A stretch of DNA of 64,000 nucleotides from Betaproteobacteria bacterium (GTDB lineage: Bacteria > Pseudomonadota > Gammaproteobacteria > Burkholderiales > Ga0077523), in assembly GCA_025350245.1 (NCBI GenBank), contig JANXYG010000039.1, forward strand, positions 34,357-98,356. Direction: 5' to 3'. A program made the position numbers and the translations under genes. Numbering within the stretch: position 1 is the first letter of the stretch; the number at the start of each line of letters is the position of its first letter. Positions 57,569 through 64,000 of this stretch are shown piece by piece. The notes beneath the pieces are model-generated. The model saw only the letters and a list, made by a program, of their open reading frames with translations. It was not told where the DNA came from and ran no database searches.

Positions 57569-58510
57569 TCAGGGGCGCTCGGCCTGGTTCCGGCCGGCAT
57601 CGGCAGTCGACATGAGCCGCAGCACCGTGATCCGTCCGTCCGCGCCGACATTCACGACCCCCAGCAGGCGACCATCCAGTCCGTAAGCCCTTGTTTTTCC
57701 GGTGACGGTGCCCGCCTCGCCTTGAACCATGCGCCCCTGCATCAACGCTGTCGCCTCGGCGGTGTCCAGCGTAAGGGCCGGCAGCGCATGCAAGGCGGTG
57801 TCAGGCGCCAGCATCCGCCGATCACGATCGTCGGCAGGCAGTTCGGCGAGCGAGTCGGGCGTGATCGCGTCAGCTACGTGATACCGACCCGAAGCCACAC
57901 GCCGAAGCGAGGCCAGATGTGCGCCGCATCCGATGACGTCGCCGATGTCCTGGGCCAGCGTCCGCACGTAGGTCCCCGATCCGCATTCGAGGTGAAAATC
58001 GATCAGGTCGGGACTGGCGCGACGCAGGCGCAGCGTCCGGATCACGACCGTACGCGCGGGTACTTCCGTCTCCAGGCCTGCACGGGCATGTTCATAGAGA
58101 GGCCGGCCGTCGACCTTGATGGCGCTGTAGCGCGGCGGCACCTGCACGATCTCACCGATGAACCGGGCTGCCAGCGGCGCCAGCTCGGGCAGGGCCGCAG
58201 GCACCGGTGCAGACGACAGGATGGCGCCCTCAGCGTCGCCGCTGGCGGTGGTGGCGCCAAGCCGGATCGATCCGACGTAGATCTTGTCGCTCGACAGCAG
58301 CCATCCCGAGAATTTGGTCGCCTCACCCAGACAGACCACCAGCAGACCCGACGCGAGTGGATCAAGCGTCCCGCCATGACCCGCCTTGGCGGCGTTGTAC
58401 ACACGCTTGACGTGCTGCAGGACGGCGTTGGAACTGGGGCCGACAGGTTTGTCGATCAGCACCAGGCCGTCGACGCGACGCCGCGGCGGGCGCGCGACCG
58501 AAGGAGGCAT
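57569..58510 (-). CDS. truB: tRNA pseudouridine-55 synthase
   Basis: 313 aa. GVDGLVLIDKPVGPSS-like start (here RRVDGLVLIDKPVGPSSNAV), catalytic Asp in HGGTLDPLASGLLVV, and FHLECGSGTYVRTLAQDIG. The C-terminal 70 residues are a PUA-like RNA-binding part. Forms the universal pseudouridine 55 in tRNA T-loops. Lies 13 bases after rbfA. Confidence 0.96.
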   Translation of the reverse strand: MPPSVARPPRRRVDGLVLIDKPVGPSSNAVLQHVKRVYNAAKAGHGGTLDPLASGLLVVCLGEATKFSGWLLSSDKIYVGSIRLGATTASGDAEGAILSSAPVPAALPELAPLAARFIGEIVQVPPRYSAIKVDGRPLYEHARAGLETEVPARTVVIRTLRLRRASPDLIDFHLECGSGTYVRTLAQDIGDVIGCGAHLASLRRVASGRYHVADAITPDSLAELPADDRDRRMLAPDTALHALPALTLDTAEATALMQGRMVQGEAGTVTGKTRAYGLDGRLLGVVNVGADGRITVLRLMSTADAGRNQAERP

Positions 58511-58523
58511 GGCAGGACCCCGC

Positions 58524-58892
58524 TTACTCGGGGTCGCCGGGATCCGACGCGACCGCTTCGTCGATCAGTGACGACAGGCGCATTCCGCGTTCCACCGATT
58601 CGTCGAAGGCGAAATGCAGTTCAGGAACCGTGCGCGTGAACAACGCCTGCGCCAGCCGGGTGCGAAGAAACCCGGCGCTGCGCACCAGCGCCTGCCGCGT
58701 CACCTCCGCCTCGCCACTTTGCAGACAGGTGAAGAAGATCTTCGCGTGCGACTGGTCGGCACTCAGTTCGATGTCGGTGACCGTCACCATCCCGACCCGG
58801 GGGTCCTTGATCTGGGTACGAATGATTTCAGCGAGCTCGCGCTGGATCTGCCCGGCGAGGCGTGAGGCGCGTGGCCCCGATCTGGCCATCAC
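58524..58892 (-). CDS. rbfA: Ribosome-binding factor A
   Basis: 122 aa. RASRLAGQIQRELAEIIRTQ, IKDPRVGMVTVTDIELSADQ and VPELHFAFDESVERGMRLSS are typical RbfA. KH-type protein needed for 16S rRNA maturation and cold adaptation. Between infB and truB, in the canonical order. Confidence 0.96.
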   Translation of the reverse strand: MMARSGPRASRLAGQIQRELAEIIRTQIKDPRVGMVTVTDIELSADQSHAKIFFTCLQSGEAEVTRQALVRSAGFLRTRLAQALFTRTVPELHFAFDESVERGMRLSSLIDEAVASDPGDPE

Positions 58893-58923
58893 CCGCGGGC
58901 GGCGGAGCCGCAGCGACGACGGT

Positions 58924-61710
58924 TCATAGGGAGCGCGCGACCTCCACCACTTCGTAACTTTCGAGCTGGTCGCCCACTTGCAAATCGTCGAAGTTCTTCA
59001 CCGACAAACCGCACTCGAAACCGGCCTTGACCTCGCGCACGTCGTCCTTGAAGCGCTTGAGTGAATCGAGTTCTCCGGTGAAGATCACGACGTTGCTGCG
59101 CAGTAACCGGATCAGCGAGTTGCGGCGAACCAGTCCTTCGAGGACGTAGCAACCCACCACGGTGCCGATCTTGGAAATCTTGAAGACCTGACGGATATCG
59201 ACCAGGCCGGTGATCTGTTCCTTGCGCTCCGGCGACAGCATGCCGGACAACGCGAGCTTCACTTCGTCGACCGCGTCGTAGATGACATTGTAGTAGCGCA
59301 GATCGATGCCATGAGCGGCAACGAGCTTCTTGGCGGTGGCGTCGGCACGCGTGTTGAAGCCGATCACCACGGCGTTCGATGCCAGCGCGAGGTTGATGTC
59401 GGATTCGGTGATGGCACCCACACCGCTGTGCACGATGTTGACCCGCACTTCGGCCGTGGACAGCTTCTCGAGCGCGTGAGCCAGCGCCTCGTATGACCCC
59501 TGCACATCGGCCTTGATGATGAGCGCGAGCGACTTGTTGCCCGCGGCGAACTGGTCGAACATGTTGTCGAGTTTGATCGACTGCTGCTTGGCGAGCTTGA
59601 CGTCGCGATACTTCCCTTGGCGGAACAAGGCGATCTCGCGTGCCTTGCGCTCGTCAGCGACCACCACGACTTCCTCACCGGCGAGCGGTATCTCGGAAAG
59701 CCCCAGCACTTCGACCGGGATGGACGGCCCCGCTTCCTGGATGGTGTGGCCTGCTTCGTCGAGCAATGCCCGCACCCGGCCGAACACCGCACCGGCCAGA
59801 ACCATGTCGCCACGCTTCAGGGTACCGGCCTGGACCAGGATGCTGGCCACCGGCCCTCTGCCCTTGTCGAGACGGGATTCGATCACGATACCTCTGGCAG
59901 GAACATCCTTGGCAGCCTTCAGTTCGAGCACCTCGGCCTGCAGCAGTACGCTTTCGAGAAGCTGGTCGATGCCTTGTCCGTCCTTGGCCGAGACCTCAAC
60001 GAACATGGTGTCGCCGCCCCAGTCATCTGGCACGACCCCCTGGGCAACGAGCTCCTGCCGAACTCGCTCGGGATTGGCTTCGGCCTTGTCGACCTTGTTC
60101 ACGGCAACCACGATTGGCACCTTTGCCGCTTTCGCATGGTTGATGGCTTCGATGGTCTGCGGCATCACGCCGTCGTCCGCGGCAACCACCAGAATCACGA
60201 TGTCGGTGACACGGGCGCCCCGCGCACGCATGGCCGTGAAGGCTTCGTGACCGGGCGTATCAAGAAAGGTGACCGACCCTCTGGGCGTCTCGACGTGGTA
60301 GGCCCCGATGTGCTGAGTGATACCACCCGCCTCGCCGCTGGCCACCCGCGTGCGGCGGATATAGTCGAGCAGCGAAGTCTTGCCATGGTCGACGTGACCC
60401 ATCACGGTGACCACGGGCGCCCGATGCTCTTCGTTGGCGTCACGGCGCGGTTCGGTTTCGCTGAGATAGGACTCAGGATCGTCGAGCTTCGAGCGCTTCG
60501 CGACATGGCCCATCTCTTCGACCAGGAGGATCGCCGTGTCCTGATCGATGACCTGATTGATGGTCACCATGCTGCCCATCTTCATGAGCGCCTTGATCAC
60601 CTCGGCCGCCTTCACCGACATCTTTTGCGCCAGCGCGGAAACGGTGATGGTCTCCGGAATCAGGACTTCCTTGATCATCGGCTCGGTCGGCAGCGAAAAC
60701 TGGTGTTGCGAGTTGGAATCGCCGCCGTGGCCGGACTTGCCGTGGTCTTTGCGGGTGCGCCAACCGTCGGACGTGCGGCCGGCATCCCCGCGCGACTTGA
60801 GGCCGGTACGACGACGCGCATTGTCGTCCTTCCAGGAGGTCTCGCGTCCGCCCGCCGGTTTCTTGATGACCTTCTTCGAAGGATCGGCCGGCTTGACGAC
60901 AGGCCGATGAAGCGTGCCTTCACTGGCGCCAGCGACGGGTGTCTTGGGCTTCGCGTCCGCAACCAGCGCGGGCGCTACTGCAGCAACCGCGACTGCAACA
61001 GCGGTCGCACCAGTACTGGTCGCCGCGGATGCCACGGAGACGGCTGCTGCTTCGGCACCGTCCTTGCGCTTGCGCAAGCGCTCCTGATTCGCTTTGACGT
61101 CGGCTGCCTGGCGCTCCATGAGAGCAGCCTGCCTTCGAGCCTCCTCTTCGCGTAGTGCCATCTGAGCGGCATCGATCGTCGATACCGGGCGCGCCGGCAT
61201 CCGAGCAGACGTCGGCACAGTGACCGGCGCCACTACGGGCGGCGCCGCCACTACCGGTTCGGGAACTGCTTCCACTACCGGTTCGGGAACCGCTTCCACC
61301 ACCGGTTCGGGTAGCGGCACTGGTATTGGCGCCAGTTCCACCACCGGGGGTTCGACGGGTGCAACCAATGGCGCAACAACGGCTTCAGCTTCGGTTTCCG
61401 GGCCGAGCGCAGGATCACGCTTGACGAACACGCGCTTCTTCCGGACCTCGACCTGGATGGTGCGGGAACGCCCGGCGCCATCAGCTTGCCTGATCTCCGT
61501 GGTCTCACGCCGGGTCAGTGTCACCTTCTTCTTGATCTCGGCGGCGCCATGTACCCGATGCAGATAATCGAGCAACTGGGCCTTGTCTTGCTCGGTGAGA
61601 TTATCTTCGCCCCGACCCTTGTCCACGCCGGCGGCCTTGAGCTGTTCGAGCAGCCGTACCGGTTCCAACTTGAGTTCGGTGGCGAACTGCGCGACGGTCA
61701 TATGCGGCAT
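58924..61710 (-). CDS. infB: Translation initiation factor IF-2
   Basis: 928 aa. N-terminal IF2N subdomain ([20 protein letters not shown]), a long Pro/Ala/Val linker with short tandem repeats, second IF2N region near 345-400, then the GTPase domain with G1 [13 protein letters not shown]3 DTPGHEAF and NKVDKAEA, and domains II-IV. Directs initiator tRNA to the 30S P site. Lies 22 bases after nusA. Confidence 0.98.
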   Translation of the reverse strand: MPHMTVAQFATELKLEPVRLLEQLKAAGVDKGRGEDNLTEQDKAQLLDYLHRVHGAAEIKKKVTLTRRETTEIRQADGAGRSRTIQVEVRKKRVFVKRDPALGPETEAEAVVAPLVAPVEPPVVELAPIPVPLPEPVVEAVPEPVVEAVPEPVVAAPPVVAPVTVPTSARMPARPVSTIDAAQMALREEEARRQAALMERQAADVKANQERLRKRKDGAEAAAVSVASAATSTGATAVAVAVAAVAPALVADAKPKTPVAGASEGTLHRPVVKPADPSKKVIKKPAGGRETSWKDDNARRRTGLKSRGDAGRTSDGWRTRKDHGKSGHGGDSNSQHQFSLPTEPMIKEVLIPETITVSALAQKMSVKAAEVIKALMKMGSMVTINQVIDQDTAILLVEEMGHVAKRSKLDDPESYLSETEPRRDANEEHRAPVVTVMGHVDHGKTSLLDYIRRTRVASGEAGGITQHIGAYHVETPRGSVTFLDTPGHEAFTAMRARGARVTDIVILVVAADDGVMPQTIEAINHAKAAKVPIVVAVNKVDKAEANPERVRQELVAQGVVPDDWGGDTMFVEVSAKDGQGIDQLLESVLLQAEVLELKAAKDVPARGIVIESRLDKGRGPVASILVQAGTLKRGDMVLAGAVFGRVRALLDEAGHTIQEAGPSIPVEVLGLSEIPLAGEEVVVVADERKAREIALFRQGKYRDVKLAKQQSIKLDNMFDQFAAGNKSLALIIKADVQGSYEALAHALEKLSTAEVRVNIVHSGVGAITESDINLALASNAVVIGFNTRADATAKKLVAAHGIDLRYYNVIYDAVDEVKLALSGMLSPERKEQITGLVDIRQVFKISKIGTVVGCYVLEGLVRRNSLIRLLRSNVVIFTGELDSLKRFKDDVREVKAGFECGLSVKNFDDLQVGDQLESYEVVEVARSL
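61248..61314 (-). repeat. 24-bp tandem repeat inside infB linker
   Basis: Nearly three copies of a 24-base unit, units at 61248-61271, 61272-61295 and partial 61296-61314, encoding PEPVVEAV repeats. In-frame, so length changes would not break the protein; likely polymorphic between strains. Confidence 0.8.
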
Positions 61711-61732
61711 GGCGGGAGAACTCCGGAAAAGG

Positions 61733-63205
61733 TCAAGCGAACCAGGGTGCGCGGGCGGTCATGATGAGCAGCTTGGCGCGCTCGACGTCCATCCCCGTCA
61801 TCTCGGTCAAGTCATCGACCGCCAGATCGGCAAGGTCGTCCTGGGTACGTACGCCCTTGGCGGCGAGGGCTCTCGCGGTGTGGTCGTCCATGCCATCGAG
61901 CGCAAGCAGATCCTGCGCGACGCTTTCAACCTGTTCCTCGCTCGCGATCTCCTGGTTGAGCAACGAGTTGCGCGCCCTGCTGCGCAGTTCGTTGACCGTG
62001 TCTTCGTCGAATGCCTCGATCTCCAGCATCTCGTTCAACGGAACGTAGGCAACTTCTTCGAGGCTGTTGAATCCCTCCTGCACCAGGATCTCGGCCATCT
62101 CCTCGTCCACATCGAGCTTCTCGATGAACAATGCCTTCACGCTCTCGATCTCGGTCCGGTGTTTCTCGGTCGACTCGGTCTTGGTCATCATGTTGAGTTG
62201 CCAGCCCGACAACTCGCTCGCGAGCCGCACGTTCTGACCGCTGCGGCCGATCGCCTGCGCGAGGTTGTCTTCCTCGACGACGATGTCCATGCTGTGCGCT
62301 TCTTCGTCGACGACGATGCTGCTCACCTCGGCCGGCATCAGGGCGTTGATCACGAACTGCGCCGGATCCTGGGACCAAAGAACGATATCCACGCGCTCAC
62401 CCGCGAGCTCCTGCGTGACGGCCTGAACGCGGGAGCCGCGCATGCCGACACAGGTCCCGATCGGGTCGATGCGCTGATCGTTGGACTTCACCGCGATCTT
62501 CGCGCGGGATCCAGGATCACGGGCCGCCGCCTTGATCTCGAGGAGCCCTTCTTCGATCTCCGGGACCTCGAGTTCGAACAACTTGACGAGGAACTCCGGC
62601 GCGATACGGGAAAGGATGAGCTGGGGTCCGCGCGCGCCGCGATCGATCTTGAGCAGGTAAGCCCGGACACGGTCGCCGACCCGAAGGTTCTCCTTGGGAA
62701 TCATCTGTTCACGCGGCAGGACCGCTTCGAGACGACCGGATTCGATGATGGCGTTGCCGCGTTCCATGCGCTTGATAGCGCCGGTGATCAGGTGTTCCTT
62801 GCGTTCAAGGAAGTCGTTGAGAATCTGCTCCCGCTCGGCATCGCGAATCTTCTGCAGGATCACCTGTTTGGCGGTCTGCGCGCCGATCCGACCGAACTCG
62901 ACCGCTTCGAGCGGCTCTTCGACGAAATCACCGAGCTTCAGGTGCGGCTGATCATTCTGCACCTCTTCGATCAGCATGTGGATGCCGGAATCGGTGAACT
63001 CCTCCTCGGGCACCAGCAACCAGCGCCGGAAGGCGGAATAGTCGCCCGACTCACGGTCGATCTCGACGCGCACGTCGGACTCTTCCTTGAAGCGCTTCTT
63101 GGTTGCGGAGGCAAGCGCGACTTCGAGCGCACCGAACACCGTGTCCTTGTCGACGTTCTTTTCCCTGGCCAGCGCGTCCACCAGCAACAGTATCTCTCTG
63201 CTCAT
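61733..63205 (-). CDS. nusA: Transcription termination/antitermination protein NusA
   Basis: 490 aa. NusA N-terminal domain ([20 protein letters not shown]), S1 domain, KH1/KH2 with the conserved [20 protein letters not shown] and [18 protein letters not shown], and two C-terminal acidic helix-hairpin-helix repeats ([32 protein letters not shown]) typical of proteobacteria. Binds RNA polymerase and nut/rrn antitermination RNA. 13 bases after rimP. Confidence 0.98.
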   Translation of the reverse strand: MSREILLLVDALAREKNVDKDTVFGALEVALASATKKRFKEESDVRVEIDRESGDYSAFRRWLLVPEEEFTDSGIHMLIEEVQNDQPHLKLGDFVEEPLEAVEFGRIGAQTAKQVILQKIRDAEREQILNDFLERKEHLITGAIKRMERGNAIIESGRLEAVLPREQMIPKENLRVGDRVRAYLLKIDRGARGPQLILSRIAPEFLVKLFELEVPEIEEGLLEIKAAARDPGSRAKIAVKSNDQRIDPIGTCVGMRGSRVQAVTQELAGERVDIVLWSQDPAQFVINALMPAEVSSIVVDEEAHSMDIVVEEDNLAQAIGRSGQNVRLASELSGWQLNMMTKTESTEKHRTEIESVKALFIEKLDVDEEMAEILVQEGFNSLEEVAYVPLNEMLEIEAFDEDTVNELRSRARNSLLNQEIASEEQVESVAQDLLALDGMDDHTARALAAKGVRTQDDLADLAVDDLTEMTGMDVERAKLLIMTARAPWFA

Positions 63206-63218
63206 CCGAATCTCCCGT

Positions 63219-63647
63219 TCAAAGCGCCGGCACCAGGCGGGCCTTGTCGATATCGCCGAGACTCAACGACATCATCGTGCCGTCGACCTCCAATTCCAAC
63301 CGGTCGTTCTCCAGACCACGAAGAACGCCAGTGAAACGCTTCCTGCCGTTGAGCGGAACACGTAGTTCGATCGCTGCTTTGGCGCCCAGAAACCGCTCGA
63401 AATCCTGTGGAGTCCGCAGCGGCCTGTCCAGGCCCGGCGAAGACACCTCCAACCGATCGTAGTCAACGGCTTCGACCTCGAACACGCGTCCGAGCAAATG
63501 GCTCATGGCGGCGCAATCGTCGACCGTGATGCCATCCGCCTTGTCCATGAACACCCTCAGCACACGTGGCCGCCCCGCCATCTCGAGCGCAACCAATTCG
63601 TAGCCTTGCTGTGACAGGGTTGTTCGAACGAGGTTTTCTAGGTCCAT
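63219..63647 (-). CDS. rimP: Ribosome maturation factor RimP
   Basis: 142 aa. [40 protein letters not shown] and the [20 protein letters not shown] motif are diagnostic. Needed for 30S assembly. First gene of the block; a terminator-like hairpin lies directly upstream of it. Confidence 0.96.
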   Translation of the reverse strand: MDLENLVRTTLSQQGYELVALEMAGRPRVLRVFMDKADGITVDDCAAMSHLLGRVFEVEAVDYDRLEVSSPGLDRPLRTPQDFERFLGAKAAIELRVPLNGRKRFTGVLRGLENDRLELEVDGTMMSLSLGDIDKARLVPAL

Positions 63648-63660
63648 CGAAGTCTGGCTG

Positions 63661-63685
63661 AAATAAAAAATGGGCCGCAGCCCAT
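63661..63685 (-). terminator. Intrinsic terminator or attenuator just upstream of rimP
   Basis: ATGGGC-CGCA-GCCCAT stem followed, in the minus direction, by a run of T's (complement of 63661-63669). It sits 14 bases before the rimP ATG, so it either ends a leader transcript or attenuates the operon. Confidence 0.65.
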
Positions 63686-63912
63686 TACATGTAACAAAAC
63701 GAAAATGATATCAAATCAATGCCATAAAAGGAATTAACAACCGTGCCACTTGCTGCTGTTTCGCGCGGGTGTGAAGCGACCTCGCCCCGGCTTCTTGCGG
63801 TTGGAACTACATCCGCGATGGGAGCTTGGCGATCGTCGCTCGCACGAGCCACGACCTGGAACCGCGCATGCGGCAACGTCGTGATGCTGCTTCTTGAATG
63901 TCGGCGACGACG
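63686..63912 (-). other. Leader/promoter region between the 5S gene and rimP
   Basis: No gene. The part near 63690-63745 is AT-rich compared with the rest of the window and contains several weak -10/-35-like hexamers on the minus strand, so the rimP operon promoter is probably here. No tRNA was found, although an initiator tRNA gene occupies this place in E. coli. Confidence 0.45.
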
Positions 63913-63940
63913 AAACCCCGCATCCTGTGAGGATGCGGGG
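63913..63940 (-). terminator. Ribosomal RNA operon terminator
   Basis: CCCCGCATCC-n5-GGATGCGGGG, a 10-bp perfect stem followed on the minus strand by TTTCG, about 20 bases beyond the 3' end of the 5S rRNA gene. Confidence 0.75.
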
Positions 63941-63959
63941 TGTTATCGCTGGAGGGGGA

Positions 63960-64000
63960 GCCTTGCGGTGACCTACTTTCGCACGGGTTGCCGCACTATC
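63960..64000 (-). rRNA. rrf: 5S ribosomal RNA, 3' end (partial)
   Basis: Read on the minus strand, the last 40 bases give GATAGTGCGGCAACCCGTGC and then GAAAGTAGGTCACCGCAAGG, matching the 3' third of betaproteobacterial 5S rRNA (helices IV/V and the closing strand). The rest lies beyond the right edge. An rrn operon therefore ends here, transcribed toward rimP. Confidence 0.88.

Noticed and set aside
61583..63334. Plus-strand open frame of 583 codons opposite nusA
   Set aside because: Antisense of nusA, which is complete and conserved.
63686..63960. Initiator tRNA gene upstream of rimP, as in E. coli
   Set aside because: No TTCRANNC T-loop and no CCA-type acceptor pairing found on either strand.

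Overview
The window looks like chromosomal DNA from a GC-rich betaproteobacterium, probably Burkholderiales or a near relative. The evidence is the gene order rimP-nusA-infB-rbfA-truB-rpsO-pnp next to a 5S rRNA gene, the guaB-guaA and ratA-rnfH/smpB neighbourhoods, a TctAB tricarboxylate transporter pair, a PEP-CTERM protein and an MqsRA-type toxin-antitoxin locus. This placement is by gene content and recollection of families; no database search was run. I see no CRISPR array, no intact insertion sequence, no prophage and no tRNA.

Layout. 0-5 kb: a head-to-head overlap of a cyclic-nucleotide-binding domain and a UBP zinc finger that looks like a rearrangement scar, two small unknown genes, and a large ATPase/BTAD transcriptional activator. 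5-14.5 kb: a FitAB-type toxin-antitoxin pair, a translationally coupled SEC-C protein and SWIM/SNF2 helicase, a DUF255 thioredoxin-fold protein, an RNA 2',3'-cyclic phosphodiesterase and a HipBA-like pair. 14.5-26.4 kb: exported methionine sulfoxide reductases MsrA and MsrB, a serine hydrolase, an aldo/keto reductase, a J-domain protein, a molybdopterin oxidoreductase, glycogen phosphorylase, a GntR/FCD regulator and a membrane fatty-acid-hydroxylase-type protein. 26.5-31 kb: a damaged VapBC locus followed by four co-directional catabolic genes (UxaA-type dehydratase, SDR, glutathione transferase, CmcJ-like protein).

31-40.6 kb is the decaying accessory stretch. Intact genes (orphan ABC binding protein, PEP-CTERM protein, two SDRs, LysR regulator, exported epoxide-hydrolase-like enzyme) are mixed with remnants of an IS1380-type transposase, an enolase-superfamily enzyme, a CoA-transferase, an amidase, an IS66-type transposase and a HigBA-like system. 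It ends at an mqsRA locus whose toxin has an internal deletion but which keeps a canonical-looking operator.

40.7-64 kb is mostly core genome: guaB-guaA, ratA-rnfH, smpB, trpS, a YrdC-family protein, tctBA, a thiamine-diphosphate enzyme, lctP, and the divergent-to-lctP block rimP-nusA-infB-rbfA-truB-rpsO-pnp, all on the minus strand and preceded by the 3' end of a minus-strand 5S rRNA gene at the right edge. A DUF1223 gene in this part is broken by a frameshift. The most discussable items are the SEC-C/SWIM-SNF2 two-gene module, the miniaturised MqsR toxin with retained operator, the inversion-like junction at the left edge, and the cluster of pseudogenes between 31 and 40 kb.
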